A DNA stretch of 64,000 nt from Rosa chinensis (GCF_002994745.2 NC_037089.1:80438347-80502346), one strand, 5' to 3'; shown: positions 44,452 through 58,523, counted from the stretch's first letter. Made by a program: numbers and translations. Notes: generated by a model not told the origin, from the sequence alone.

Positions 44452-46772
44452 TTAGGCATACTAGTTCCTTCTCCATGACCAAGGGTGAAGTGCAAGTTAA
44501 CCTCTTGGCAAATTCAGCACCCCGTCCGTCCTTTGTTAAAATTCCGGAGACAGGTATGGACACTGCCAAAAATATTTCAGAATCAAGTCAAGTGTTGAAA
44601 AAGAGAACAAGAAGGAGACATAGGAGGAAACCGAATCTAATGCAAAATACTGGCGTAGTTCATAATTTGCCTCAGGAACATGGGCAGGTTGACACTAAAT
44701 ATATAAAAAGATTGTCAACTTTAAGTTTATCAGATGAAAGAGGTAGCGATGTATTAGTTATTTCATCTGGAGCGGTTAAAACTAATTGTGAAGAGGACAT
44801 CAGATCAGGAATTTCACATGGCTCAATTGTGAGAAAACCGTTTAGGTATACAGGGAAAAAACTTCTTATTCTTGACATTAATGGACTTATTGCGGATATA
44901 GTCTCTCCTCCTCCAAAGGGATTTGCATCTGACATAAGGATTGCAGGACGAGCAAGTAAGGATCAATTTTGTGATATTGTTTCATTTATAAAGTCTAATG
45001 CTTTATGTGTTCTTTGCCTGTAATTGTACTTTTTTTTGGTTTGTTCAGTTTTCAAGAGGCCATACTATCTTGATTTTCTTAAGTTCTGCTTTGAGCGTTT
45101 CGAAGTGGGTGTGTGGTCTTCAAGATCCAAGTAACCTATAGACTGCTCTTTATTTCTTATATGTTGATTTACCATTTGAAGTTTGAAAGAATTGTTTATG
45201 TTTTCTCATCCACCTCCTTTATTTTAATTATATTCTGATTGTGTCAATTGGTTTAAGAATAATTATTGACAGTAATGCCTAATAACTCTTTCAAGGAAAA
45301 TTGTGGAAAGAGTGGTTGATTATCTAATGGGCGATCTAAAGCACAAGTTGCTGTTTTGTTGGGTAAGCACTTCTATCTGTTCCTTTGTTTTCTGTTTCGT
45401 AGATTTATCTGCCTTCAACAAGGCTGGAGTATGCGTGCATCATCTAGCTCCTTGTGGTGTATAAATTGTTACAACATTTTGGAGTCAACCATCTTGCTTG
45501 GTCATACTGTTAGTTACAGTCTAAAATGAGATCTTCCAATGGACTTAAATTAGAGAATCTTCTAAATAAGGGAAGGCGTGTAAGATTTTGCGACCCTTTG
45601 TTTTTCATCCTCTGGGTTTATGGATTTTGATTATACTAATAAGCAAACATGTCCTAATCAGTTTACTATGTCTATGGATTAAATCCTGACAAAAAAATTG
45701 CCTTCAATTAATGGTCAAATGACCTAGGGAGTGCAGTGGTATGAATATCGCCGAACAACAATTAAAACAAAACAAATATAACTATTAACCAAATTATGTA
45801 GTGACTCATAGTAGGAAACACTAAAGATCATGTGCCTTTACTTGTAGGCAATCAGCTTTCTTATACTTTTCTCGTGACTGGTGTGGTCTGCCATCGTCTT
45901 AGGTTCACTGAAAACAGCTCACATATTGAATTCCTTGCAACAAATCTGGAACTCTTGATGGATGATTTTTTTAATGGTTTTGCAGGATCTATCCCACTGC
46001 ACTACAACAGGGTTCAGAACTCTAGAAAATAAGCACAAGACCTTGGTGTTTAAGGATCTGAGGAGAATTTGGGAAGAAGATGACTCTGGTCTTCCATGGG
46101 AGAAGGGCGTATATGATGAATCTAATACGTTATTGTTGGATGATTCTCCGTACAAAGCCCTGCTTAATCCTGTAAGATTTCATTTTATCTTCTTGGTTGA
46201 TTGGGCCTAATATAATCATTAAGTAAATCTTGTTTTTGGATTTATGTTGAACTTTCATGTAATAGGCACATACTGGGGTCTTTCCTTATCCATACACGTT
46301 TCATGGAGGGTGCGACAATGCATTAGGTAATAAGAGATTAATCTTTTCATATATATTTTAGAAAATGAACATGTACTGTATAACTGTATAAGTCTACAGA
46401 TATGTAGACTTATTAGAATGATTGTTTTGCTTGAAACACATTCTGAAACCCTGATACGAGATCATATTTAGAATGACTTGGTTCTTGAATTCTGAGAATG
46501 ACTATTGCTTGACCTTAATTATTTGTAGTTTTTGGTTAAAGTTTGCAAAGAAAACTGACTGCAATATAACAGGTCCTGGAGGTCGTCTTCGGACGTATTT
46601 GGAAAAGTTGGCCGCAGCTGAAAATCTACAAGAGTTTGTAGACCAACATCCATTTGGTCAAAGACCTATTACTGAAAGAAGTGCATCTTGGGACTTTTAC
46701 CTGAGGGTACTCGATACGGTGTATTCCGTAAAAACCAACCAGATAACCTGGAATTCTACTTGTAAGCATTAG
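44448..46772 (+). CDS. FCP1/NLI-interacting-factor-like HAD phosphatase-fold protein
   Basis: Six coding exons join in phase: 44448-44955, 45049-45130, 45296-45362, 45986-46171, 46266-46326 and 46573-46772 (367 residues). The N-terminal 130 residues are a basic, Ser/Lys-rich, low-complexity region. The HAD core follows: KKLLILDINGLIADI (motif I, about 140), FKRPYYLDFLKFCFERFEVGVWSS, LLLDDSPYKALLNP (motif III) and a C-terminal GPGGRLRTYLEKLAAAENLQ. Motif I is DINGL rather than DxDxT, so the second catalytic Asp is Asn. Plant members of this group commonly carry the same change; catalysis may be lost. Likely nuclear or cytosolic. Stop at 46770-46772 falls shortly after SWDFYLRVL, close to the usual family end. 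Confidence 0.82.
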
Positions 46773-49700
46773 GAATGCATTTTGCATCTGTTGTATTTTT
46801 GTAGTACTATCCTTCTTGTCTTGGGTGGATCTTTCTCCAATCCAATGAAAGGAGCATTCTTCAAAGCTTTTACCAATACAAGTGGAGCTGGTGATTGACC
46901 AAAAGCAGCCACGGGTCATTGAAAAAATTGACTGCATCAAACACTCCAGTCGAAGTGTTGATTGTAACAAAACATTAAAATTTACTCTACTTTCTGGTTG
47001 TTCCATCTCAGAGAATCCTTTTGTGAACAGTTGATTTCATTTTGTGATGTCAGATGTGTTTGCAGACTCGTATGTTGTTGCTGAAGCTGTTGTTTTTCTT
47101 CATCTTGGCCTCATGGGCTCAATCTGTGTGGGTAGGTATACTTATTCTTGGGCTCAGTCTGTGTGGTTAGATATATTCTTGGGCTCAAGCTATATGGTTC
47201 GTGAGAACCGACAAGATTTGCACTTTCAGTTTCACTATAGTTTCGGTGAGCCCTGCATCTACGAAAAATTCTGGTATTTGCTGATATGGATACGCAAAAA
47301 TTGGTTTGGAAAATATTTTGGACATTGCTGATATATCAGAAAAGTTAGATTACGGAAATGTTGTAGTTTTCGAAGAACTTTAACCCTTTGGTGCTGAGAA
47401 ATAAGTGATTCCCAACTACCACGAGCAATTTCCAAGAAGGTGATGGAGATATAACATGGAATGATGGATCTCAGTCCTTGAGGGCCATTGATGGATTATT
47501 CGCATGCAATGTGTAAACAGCAGCCGGCTGTACACTGGAGTGTCACTGTCTGCTCCAATTGTTCATTGAAACTGGCATATTACTATGCCAGTGTGTTTTC
47601 TTCACCCCTACCTAAACTTTTTGACAAAAGCTCTCTGCCCGGTGGTGCTGACCACAACTTGTGCCCAACACTCATGACTTTGTGATGCCATGCCTGTTCC
47701 TCTTCCTCACAATATTACTGGGATTTGGTGTTGACACTTGACCCTTCGACCATTATATGGTCCAGTGCCCATTCCTCTTCCACGTAATTCATAAATCCCA
47801 TGATTCCCAGACTTCTTCTCCAGACTTATCTAAAGGATAAACTGCAAATAGGATTTCAAGGAAATGCTTCAAATATTGCTCTAAATTCTAAAATAATCAA
47901 TTTTAGACTCTCGTTACATATTTTGAGATGGTGTTTGATTAAAAAAATATCAGCCGTTGAATCTGATTCAGTTTGATTGTACGTAGAAGTCTATACTTAA
48001 GAGATTCTCGTTTAACACTAATGTTTTGAGATAAAGTTTTAAATAAAAAATGTATGACCGTTGAATATAATTTAATTTGATTGTATGTGTCATTTCCGTA
48101 AGCTATATGATTTTCGAAGAAATCTAAACATATCGATATACTGTGAATTGTAGAGCAATTATTGTACAAAAGATCATAGATAACGTACTGTGAAATTGGA
48201 ACCCAATTTCAAAGGTACTGACATGATGGTTCACAAAATCGTTATGGAACCCTCTGAGAGATCATATGATGACAAACAGGGACAGAAAACAACATATGGG
48301 TCCATGCAAACCCACCCAAAACACAAAGAAACAAGACGAGGTTGGGGCTGCAATGGCAAATTGCAGAGATTAGAAGGTGGTCCATGAAAACCTAATAAGC
48401 ATCTTCGTCAGAAGCTTGTGTACAAATTTTTCATTGCCACTAATTGTTTAAAGAGTTTGAACCAGTTAGAAATCGTCAAATGTTGAAATGGAGCTGGAAC
48501 TGGAAGAGGGTTATAATCAAACTTGTATCAGAAGTGGCATGTGATACAGTCGACTTCTAGATCCCAATTACCTGGCAAACTCGTTGGATGTTTTTGTTCT
48601 TGACTTTTTGCCGTGGCCAAGTGCCAATTCTATAAACAACCAAGTAATCTCAGTACACGTGATAGTGTGATACCTGTTTAGGCTTAATTATAATGTTGCT
48701 TCAAATGCTTAAGCCAGCCGAAACAGTTCGGATTATTAGAACCGATGTTGGTAGCACTCGATCGAAATAGTTGAAAGTACTTTGCGAGGCGATTTCTACA
48801 GTATGTTGTTTCAGTGTGTGCGCTCTCTTAATCTTCACGGTTAATCAATTATCATAATATAGAAGGTTTACAGTTTACTTGTGGCGCTCAAAGGGTGCAA
48901 AACATAATATACTAGCTGGGAACACTATAAATAATCTCTTACGTGGTGTATTAGAGCAGTTCTTACTGCAGTAAGTACTTGTACATGAAACATATCATTT
49001 ATATGCAAGTGCTTTCAAATAAAACCGGTTCAAGTTAAAACATCATAATATAACGCTATACATAAAAATATCGTCGATATGTCAATAGATCCACTTCCTA
49101 AGAAGAGTTCAACTTTTGTCATCCCTTAAACTAATTAGGATGTGAATATTACTCGCGTAGTTAATCTACTTCATATGGACATGGAAAGTTAGTTAACAGA
49201 GTTTTCAGATTGAGGCTCTTTGGTTTAGTTTTCTTACACCCCAAGTTTAGATCTGCATGTGAGATGTCAAGGCTCTCATTTCCACACTGTATTAGGGATA
49301 AGGTGCATATGGTACATTGACTTGGATTAGCCATAATATTGAAATAAACCCTCTAACGTGAAACTATCTTGTATATATATACTGTTACACACCTTGTTTA
49401 ATGGTCACACAATTTTGGGTCCTCTATGAAATTCCTCAGAATGTGAAGAGGAACCTACTCTACAAGGCTACAACCTGTTTAAATATCCTATCTCTATGTG
49501 ATTCTGTGCATGTATAGTAGTTTATTTGTACATTTGTATAAAATTATTGGGATATTATTATCTCCCTTTTGTTGACTTTGCAAAACTCGCAATCCACTTG
49601 TACGTATGATTCATCAATGAAAAACTATTACTTGTGCATGCGGTGATTGGCAGAACAAAATTTTGTTTATATATATTGTATTCTCTTACTTAAATATCGT

Positions 49701-51162
49701 TAAATATTTATATAATAACAAAAAATTAACTTTAAATTGATTATAAGAAAGTTGAATTTTTTTATCAAATAAATTTATATAAAACAACTAGTCTATCATG
49801 ATTCAAACTCACCACATCCAACTTATAAATAAGAGATTTATGTCATTAGATCAAATAGTGCTGAAAGTTGAATTTTAATTTTTATCACTATATATATATA
49901 TATTTATATATGTCTTCTTCTCTTTTTAAATCCCGACAGCACGAGAAAAATTTATTGAAAAGAAAATGATATAAACCTTATCACCACATATTTTATTTCA
50001 ATAAATTACACTTGATATTTTGAAGAAAATAATATAAGGACTGTAATACCAGATATAAAAAGGTGCGATAAGTTTTGGAAGTAGGGTTATGAATATGGTG
50101 GAGAATTTTGTGGGTTTGTAAATGGAGATATCATGTGGCAATCATGGTGGTGGTGCTAGCTTCTTCTTGGAACCTAGTTTAGGATTGTGATGGAGATGCT
50201 TAGGTGGTCCCCAGCAATTGAAGCTTAGCTTCAAAAGCTAATGACAATCCTCATGTGGTGCTCACTTTTTTGCATGTGCCCTGCACCCCACTCACCTTGT
50301 TCAATTCCAATTATCAATCCATTCTTTAGCAGACTATCACAATCACACCCTCTTTTCATATGATCGGATTGCATCATCCAGACGAAATATACGTTTAAAT
50401 TAATAGATAGAGAGAGATCCATATATAATTAATTTTAAACACAAATTTAAAAATGCTAGCTCACATTCCCAAGCAAAACTAGCTACGAACCTCATTTCCC
50501 GAAGTACCAAACTTGAACGATTACTGCTTCACATTTTATTCTCTATGAGTAGTTTCCATTTGAACCTGATCGATGAATCTCTGAGTAAATGCATGATATG
50601 GTTTAGGATCTTCAGATTCCTCACCTACTCTTCCTTTGGAGCTAGTTAATGTACTTAAAAATGGATACAAATACAATTCATCTTCCATTTATAATCACTC
50701 GGATTCATATGTGTGCAATGTGGTTGTGTATTATTTTTCTTAGATTACAAGAATAGTAATATTCTCTGGGCAAATTGGAATTAAAAGGTCTATGCTTATA
50801 CATGAAGGTGTCTGAAAAAGGATGAATTGCTTCCACAAGGCTCTTTCCATAAACATTATAGAATGCAGATAATAATATAGCGGGATCATTTCTCACTTTG
50901 CCCCCTACTTTGCACCTAACAATATCATGTTGAATAGGAATGACTGAATTCTGAGATACGTCTTAAAATGGATAAAGTAGTTCTTTTTTGTCTGAGACTC
51001 CAATGGATGAGAAGCATAAAAGGGGATTAGAGAGACGTGCATTTTATACCCCAAAAGGTTTTTTTTTTTTTTTGGTCTGATACCCCAAAAGGTTAGCTAG
51101 GTCTCTGCATATTAGATCCTATCTGTGAGTATCATGCATTAGGATTTAGGAAGGAACAAAAG
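46773..51162. other. Long intergenic region downstream of the FCP1-like gene
   Basis: The left part is the gene's 3' UTR or decayed sequence. The rest is AT-rich with short TA runs (49892-49903). Open frames such as 47044-47331 and 48190-48387 show no domain or codon signal that I trust. Confidence 0.5.
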
Positions 51163-51173
51163 GAGGATGCCTT

Positions 51174-51280
51174 GTTTTTTTTTTTGAAAGAAAAAGAAAG
51201 GTGTGGCTGCTGGGATGCGAGCCCAGGTCTCCACGGCCACAACGTGGAATTCTCAGTTTCTCACCACTAAACTACAGCAA
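51174..51280 (-). mobile_element. Retroposed tRNA-His-like sequence (mini-SINE) with 11-bp target duplication
   Basis: On the minus strand the sequence follows plant tRNA-His: GCTGTAGTTTAGTGGTGAGAA, a GTG anticodon loop (CGTTGTGGCC), GGGCTCGCATCCC and CAGCAGCCACA. The first bases of the acceptor stem are lost, and about 7 bases are inserted before the anticodon arm. CC then follows where a CCA tail would be, then a pyrimidine-rich linker and a poly-A run. Identical GAGGATGCCTT copies flank it (51163-51173 and 51281-51291). It is not a working tRNA gene. Confidence 0.85.
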
Positions 51281-51291
51281 GAGGATGCCTT

Positions 51292-54070
51292 ATTTAATGG
51301 TGACCAATTATAAATTAAATTAAACGAGCAGAATTTTGATCATGTTCCTATCCTATTGCATGTATTTGATGTTTTCATCGAAGCAAACGGTTGAAAAATC
51401 TGAAACGTTTCAAATTATGATAATCTTGAAGATGAGAATGTATATACATATATTTTTTGTGTTTTGATTTCGACAAAACTCTAAACTCAATTGTTGATCT
51501 TTTGCCAGTATTTAGTGGGTCAATAATAGATTTAGATCTATTATAATTGAAGCAAATCACGTGCACCAAATGGAGACTATATATCATGATGATTGCGACT
51601 TAAATTAAAATGATTAATCACCAGGTTTAGGTTTGAGAATGAGTTTTGTCTTAAACAAATATCTAAATCTCGTAACTTCACAATCTGAGGCATTAAATGA
51701 CAGAGCAACCACAATGTCGATCATATCGTGATGGCATTTATAAGGATAGTGTCATTCAGCACTCATTGTCTTCTTGAATATGCCTGGAAATCGACCAAAA
51801 CAAAACCTATAAACTATACTTGAATAGCTATATATAGCATTATCAGGACCACCCAGTTATAATTATTTGATTTGTACTACATATATGGAGAGAGCAGATT
51901 TTCAGTCTCTTGTCAATTCTTAGTACGCATTCTTCCTTCACTAAGGGTTTAACTTTTTTGGGTGTTAGATAATTACTTATCGAAGAAATATTAACCCTAG
52001 ATGCTCAAACACTAGCTAGGTCTTGGACTCTGGAGTACTACATATATATCAATCTTTCCTAGTATATGGAGCTAGTTACTATATATGAACGTTGAGGAAA
52101 GGTACTGCTCATGAGTGATGCAGTTCGAATATTGATTATGAATGTGTGCAAATTTATATAACAGATCCGATGGCTTTATAATGATTGTATTCGCTTCAGA
52201 ATGGCAAAGAGACAGAACCGTAGCTAGCTGTCTTTTCTGATCAAGGTACTGTACTGGAGGCAATAATAATCGATTAGGCAAACATTAATTTCATGCATCG
52301 ATGAACAATATTTATTGCAGAGCACATTTGTTAAGATAAGGTTGTATTCATATATGCAGTAGTATAGTAGACTACATATAGATGAAGGCCATCCAGGAGC
52401 ACATGCATTAGCAATTAGTGATCGATATGCAACCCTAATATATTAAGTTTTCTCTTTTGGAATTTTTCATCTTCATTGACGAATGAGTTGCGCAAAAAAA
52501 CATACCTATTAATCAAAGCAAAGCCACATTTATGGATCCAATACGTAGTCTATGTATATAAGACAATCTAACCGACGAAGTTTTGTAACAGACCATCTGC
52601 AGAAAGCTTCAAAGGGGACGATCTCATTGTTTAAAAAGGGTTCTGTAAGCCTGTGGCTTTATGTACTGCGATTTGGGAAACGTATTGTCATGGTCCATAT
52701 AGGATTTGCATGATCTTAACAGAAAAATGAAAATCTCTATATGATCGATCACCTGCTTACACGTACAAAAGTGATTAAGGGCCATATAGGCCTATAGGGT
52801 TCTGACTTGCAGCACTGGCAAAGTGATATATTGCCAGCAAGTTAAAAAGATTCGACTTTGACCAACACAGAGATTCAGAGATATAGGTCAGGAAAGAGAG
52901 TTAACCACCGGCGTGTACTGAAGATGCTCCGGTATTATCTCCTAAAAAAAAAAAACTCACTTCAACCGTATATAGTACATGACTTCAGACCAAAAAAAGT
53001 ATATGGTACATGACAAGAATATGACCAATTCCCATCTTTTAAAAGTCATACCATATGAATTTCAAAGATATGATTCCTGTGAATGACTGTTAAACTCTTT
53101 ATTTATCAAGAGAGGTCATATTCTTTTTACGAAAATTTCCCACTGTCCTCATCCATTTCTTCAATTATATGATTAAAATGGTGACTATGATTATTGTTTC
53201 AGCTTGTATTTGTTCATCATATATTCTACAAATTTTAGATGACTGAATGATTTCCAACTTTCCACATAAAAAGTATTAAAGGATGTAAAAGAGCTCGGTG
53301 TAAAACATGTAAATTGTTACCAACCCAAAAGATTCCCAGTTTGAAATAGTGTTGATTTCTCCTATTAATTCCAAAACCTATATGTTGACTTTCAAAGGCA
53401 TCAGAGCATCAAAAAAGACTTTCCCAGCCAGAAGAAGAGGATCTAGGGGAGGGTAGATAGGTAACTTTGGCTGTAGGGAATGGTTGGAAAATGGCTTTAG
53501 ACTTATGCAGGCTTTCCAGTCCATATATCCACTTAGTCATTTCTTCTTCCTTGCTTATACCCTGTTGTGTCCTGACATAGCCACATGCCCATGTAGAGGC
53601 TCCAGACCCACTGACCCACCCATAATTTTGTCCACATGGAATGGAATGGAATGGAAGTGGAGATAATGAACAAACCACATTTTCCACCCACCCATTCACA
53701 TCATCTCCTTCAATTCTCATCCTAAATTAGCCTTGATTCTTCTCTTCCTGGTTCTTTTCTATCAGTAAATGACTCGTTGTTTTTTACAAGCACCACACAG
53801 AAATGACACACTTTCCTTTTCAATAGAGAAAGTCTTGAACTGTAAGGAAATTAAGAAAAGGGGTTGAGATCTCAATTCTGATACTATATTTGAGGCAAAT
53901 CCCATCTTTCTTCAACTCTTTACTGTTTTTTTTTAGTTTATATTTTGAAAAGTGTGTCATCTCTCTTAATTTAATCCTGAAACTCTCTCTCTCTTAGGTC
54001 ACACATTATAAATAAAAAAAGACTATTACAAATTCTCTGATTTTCCATAAACTGATATTCAGAAGCACTG
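51292..54070. other. Intergenic region upstream of the LONGIFOLIA-like gene
   Basis: AT-rich, no recognised gene. The right end should contain the gene's promoter. Confidence 0.5.
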
Positions 54071-54073
54071 GCA

Positions 54074-54085
54074 TTATATATAAAT
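54074..54085 (+). promoter_or_regulatory. TATA box candidate of the LONGIFOLIA-like gene
   Basis: TTATATATAAAT lies about 740 bp before the ATG. A long leader with CT-rich runs and several short upstream ATGs would follow if transcription starts about 30 bp downstream. Confidence 0.45.
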
Positions 54086-54824
54086 GCAGCACAGACCCTC
54101 TTATGTGCTATCTAGGCTGTAGCTTGAGAGAGCCAAAAGACAAAGCATTCTTGACAGAGCATTCTTATTCTTTTGTGCAGAAGAAGTGAGAAAACCCAAA
54201 AAGAAAATCCCCAAAAAAAAAAAAAACATATCTTCTTGGGGTTTGCAGAACAACCCTCTGTGCCAGAATTAGAAGGTGGGGTTTGAGTTGGATATTGGGT
54301 CCCTTGATTCCAATGTCCCTCTTTTGTTCCTTTTGGTTTTGCAGCAAGATTTTGTCTGCCTTGTTCTGTGAAACCCAAAAAGAATTTGTTTTTATTTCTC
54401 ATAGGTAGGATAGAGCAAGCTAGCTACACATTCTGGGTTTGGTTTGTTTTCTCATATTTCTTCCTTTCTCTCCTCTTTTGTTTTCATTTTCAGAAACTCC
54501 CAAGACAAAAAGAAGCAATCTTGTATTACAGTATTCCTCAAGATTCTGGAAAAAGATATCTGTTTTTCAATTTTCTGGCTGGAAGGTCATACATAGAAGC
54601 ATTAATGCATGGCTCTTTATGACTTTATGTAACTAGCTGCAAAAATAGTGTCCTGATGACTTGAGCAAAAGCTGAAAGCTTGAACCCAGTAAGCATTTCA
54701 CACTATCAAAAGTTCATGGTTTTTGAGTCTTCTACAATTTTTGAAGCTAGTAAATTAAGCCCTTCCCTATTTGGAAACTTGAAGGCTGTAACTTGTAAAG
54801 CAGAAGAGAACAGTGGAGGTGAAG

Positions 54825-57800
54825 ATGTCTGCAAAGGTGTTTCATTCATTCAGAGATGAGAATCGTGATCTCCAAAAGCAACTTGGGTGCATGAGCGGGA
54901 TTTTTCAGCTGTTTGATCGCCGGCATTTCCTCTCCGGCCGGAGCATCAATGGCCACAGTCACAAGAGACTTCCTCCAGGTATTTCTCTCTCATAAGAACG
55001 CTAGTAAAAGTTTCAAAAATGGACCTAGAGAATTTGCTGAACAATTCTGTACGATCATTGATGGTTTACCATAAGCTATTTCTATTTCACATTCCTAGTT
55101 ACAGAGAACAGAACATACGATTTAGCATAACAAATACTTGGGGAAAAAAAAAATCTGCATTTGTGGTTTCATATGCGTAAAATTTGCTTCTGCATTTTTT
55201 TGAAACTGTTGATTGTAATTTGTTGTGTTTGCGCTCTTTTTGCATATATAAATGATTTTTTACAGGTGAGAATGGCAAACAAGAAATAGATCCCAAAAGC
55301 AGAGCACTGCCCAAAGCTACAGTAAGAATTCAGAACATGATCACTTAGTAATCTAGTTTTGTTTTTATCAGAGGCATTGAGTACATTCAACTCGCAATTT
55401 CAGGATAAAAATCGAAAAAAGGCTGTCAAAGAGAGACGAAACTCCACAGAATCATCCACAACCACTGTTTCGTCATCTTCTTGTTCATCTAGCTTCTCAT
55501 CATCTCTTGAATACAACAAAGCAGCTCAGCAAGAACAATCCTTGTCTGGCCAAACAATTTACAATGACAGACACACTCGGGACCTGTCCATGAACAAACC
55601 GAATATTTCAAAGCCCTTAAGCCAGCAATCATTTGACTCAACCTACAGAGAAGCCCGTGGTATTTCAGTCAGACCTGGAGGAAAAGATGGAGTAGGTCAT
55701 AGATTGAAATACATAGACTCCCCTAGGCCTTCACAACCACTAAAACCCATCAAGCCAAGGGTTTCTGGTGGCGAGTCATTTCAAGTTCATGCCAAGCTTC
55801 GGGAAGCACATCGAAATTCCAACGAGGAGAAGGATGGTTGCATGCGATTTGCGCCAAAAGAAGCAAGGAGGCTGTCTTATGATGAAAGGGCATCACGAGA
55901 TACAGTGAAATCCACAACAAAACTCAAAGAACTCCCAAGGCTTTCTTTGGACAGCAAAGAACGTTCCATTAGGAGGGCTTGTAGCCCTGAAACAAGATCA
56001 AGCCATTTCTTCAAGGATCTGCAGAGGGAGAATGGGAACTGTGACAAAATGCTTGACCTGCAGCCAGAACCCGGAAGTTCTAAAAGACCGAATGTTGTTG
56101 CAAAGTTGATGGGCTTGGATCTCTCAGATTCAGTGTCAACCAGTGTTACTCCATTGAGGCTGATTAGTACCTGTCCATCTGATAGATTTGATCCCTTGTC
56201 CAAATCATTGAGAAAAACAGATGAATCCAAGCAAGATGTTTTGTCTGGGTTCCCAAGAAATACGCAGAAGAGCTTCAGCTCACCCCAGAGGAGAAGTGCC
56301 AATTCAGTCATGCAGCCCACCGCAAATTCCAAGTTTCCAATAGAAACAGCTCCTTGGAGGCAGCCACATGGAAGCAAAGGTCTTCCTCAATCAACTTTCA
56401 ACTGTCAAGAAGAACCTACAAAAGCACCAAAGTCATCACCTTCAGTATATGGTGAAATGGAGAAAAGACTAGCAGAACTAGAGTTCAAGAAATCAGGAAA
56501 GGACCTCCGAGCTCTTAAACAGATACTTGAAGCAATGCAGAAGAGCAAGCAAAACTCAGAGGACAAAAAAGAAGCCTCAAATTTTGCCTCTCAAGTAAGC
56601 AACAAAAGTGGTTTGTGTGAGAGCACAATATCAGCAAGCAAGAGAAATACAAAACGTAGCCCATCACTTCCAGCCACAGCCATGGGTTCCAAATCCCCAA
56701 AGAGTTGCAAATCACCAATCATCATCATGAAACCCGGTAAACTCATGGAGAAAACACACAACTCTGCTTCCACGGTGATCTCCATGGACAACAGATCATG
56801 TCCGCGGAGGCTTCAGACTAGCAACCCTGGTGACAACAGAAAGGAATTGCTTGACAGGAAAGCCAAAGATTTGACTCCAAGAAACATTCATACTAGTGAT
56901 TCTTTCAATGGACGTCTTCGCTCCACTGATAAGAATTCTAATGTGAGAACTTCTAAAGCTGCACAAAAACCAAAGATGCCCCACAGTGAAGAAAATTCCC
57001 CGGGCCCAAGTAGGAGCATCACGAGCCCAAGACTGCAAAACAGAAGATTTGGATTGGAGAAGCAATCTGCTCCAACCACTCTATCATCAGATTCAAGCAT
57101 GACCAGAAGGCAACACAGTAGGCAATCATTAGAAGCAAGCACCCCGGGTAGAAAACTCGGGCCAAAATCTCCCAGATTTCATCAAAGCAATTGCCAACTG
57201 AGCGAGACTAGCACCAGTACAAGAGCTATGAGTCACCAAGATGATACCACTTCTCAGCAATCTGAAAGCAACACCAGCTTGGCCTCACATGCAGACACAG
57301 AAGCCACAAGCATTCATCAGTCAGATGAGATTAGAGATACTTACATGAAGCAGCACAGCCAAAAGCAAAACGTAAGCGTGTTCTGGCTCTCATTCGTTCC
57401 AACAAGTAATCTGCTATTCTGCTTAATAAACGGGTTATTTTATTTTCTTTCATGCAGAGGCCAGCAGTAGGGTTGAGTGATGATAGGTTAACAGCAGAAA
57501 CTGGGAAAGCTTCCTTAGAACAACCAAGTCCTATCTCCGTTCTTGATTCTACATTCTATAGGGACGACTCGCCTTCTCCTGTGAAGAAGATATCAAATGC
57601 CTTTAAAGGTGAAGTTCTTGTGCATTTGACACCTGATTATATAGAATACAAAGATCTATATATTGAATTTCCTCAAATTTCTTGCTGTAGATGATGGTGG
57701 GCAAAATCTGGATGAAGCAGAGTATGGACCAATGGACCTAGGTCTGATATCCAATAGTACAACGCCCAGTCTTGGTGCAGAGATTGACCATAAAAGGTTA

Positions 57801-58523
57801 GAGAACCTGAAGCACCTGATTCATAATCATCGACATATGAGCAGCACACATGAAGAACCCATCTTCGGGCACATTACTTTCCTCTGTGACCGCTCAAATC
57901 CAGATCACATGTACATTTCAGATATATTGCTAGCATCAGGAATTCTTAGGTATCTCGAATCTGCGTGGACAACCATTGAGCTCCAGACATTAGAACACCT
58001 GATCAACCCTAATTTGTTCCTTGCACTGGAAGAAATTAGGGCAGATATAGAACCTTGGGATGATGGAAAGAGATGTGAAAAGATTCTCCAGTCCCAATCA
58101 GATGAAAAAATTCAAAGAAAGCTAGTGTTCGATGTCGTTAAAGAATTCCTAGTTCAAAAATTAGTTGTGGAGAACTCTTTCAAGCAGTGGTTCTCACCAA
58201 ACAATCTGGCAGAAGGGAAACCAAGAGGGCAGCAGCTTTTGACAGAATTGTGCTCCCAGGTTGATCAGCTACAAAGACGCAACTTGAATGGCAACCTAGA
58301 TGATGAAGATGAAAGTTTGACAAGCATCTTGTTGGAAAATTTCATGGATCAATCACAGAATTGGACAGTGTGTGATGGTGAAATTCCGAGTGTAGTGTTG
58401 GATGTTGAGCGATTGATCTTTAAAGACTTGATAACTGAAATTGTGAGCAGTGATGCAGTTGACCATGTGGGTTGGTCTGGTGGGCATTGTAGGCAACTGT
58501 TTTCCAAGAAGGGGCTCTGGTAA
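54825..58523 (+). CDS. LNG1: LONGIFOLIA/TRM-family protein
   Basis: Five exons join in phase: 54825-54978, 55266-55321, 55404-57371, 57458-57608 and 57691-58523 (1053 residues). The N-terminus MSAKVFHSFRDENRDLQKQL with GCMSGIFQLFDRR is the conserved LONGIFOLIA/TRM M-motif. The middle is long, basic and Ser-rich, with the short blocks RPNVVAKLMGLD (about 310) and IIIMKPGK (about 525). The C-terminal block (DUF4378-like) contains FVFDVVKEFLVQKL-type and VLDVERLIFKDLITEIV sequences. TRM proteins bind microtubules and recruit TON1 and PP2A; LONGIFOLIA members promote polar cell elongation in leaves and fruits. Arabidopsis LNG1 is somewhat shorter (about 930). LNG1 versus LNG2 cannot be decided here. 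The gene looks intact. Confidence 0.9.

Noticed and set aside
46626..47006. Minus-strand frame of 126 codons
   Set aside because: It overlaps the last exon of the FCP1-like gene antisense and shows no domain.
47044..47331. Plus-strand frame after the FCP1-like gene
   Set aside because: Repetitive phrase content and no family match; more likely noncoding.
51195..51280. Functional tRNA-His gene
   Set aside because: Acceptor 5' strand is lost and extra bases disrupt the D/anticodon region; flanked by target duplications and a poly-A tail.
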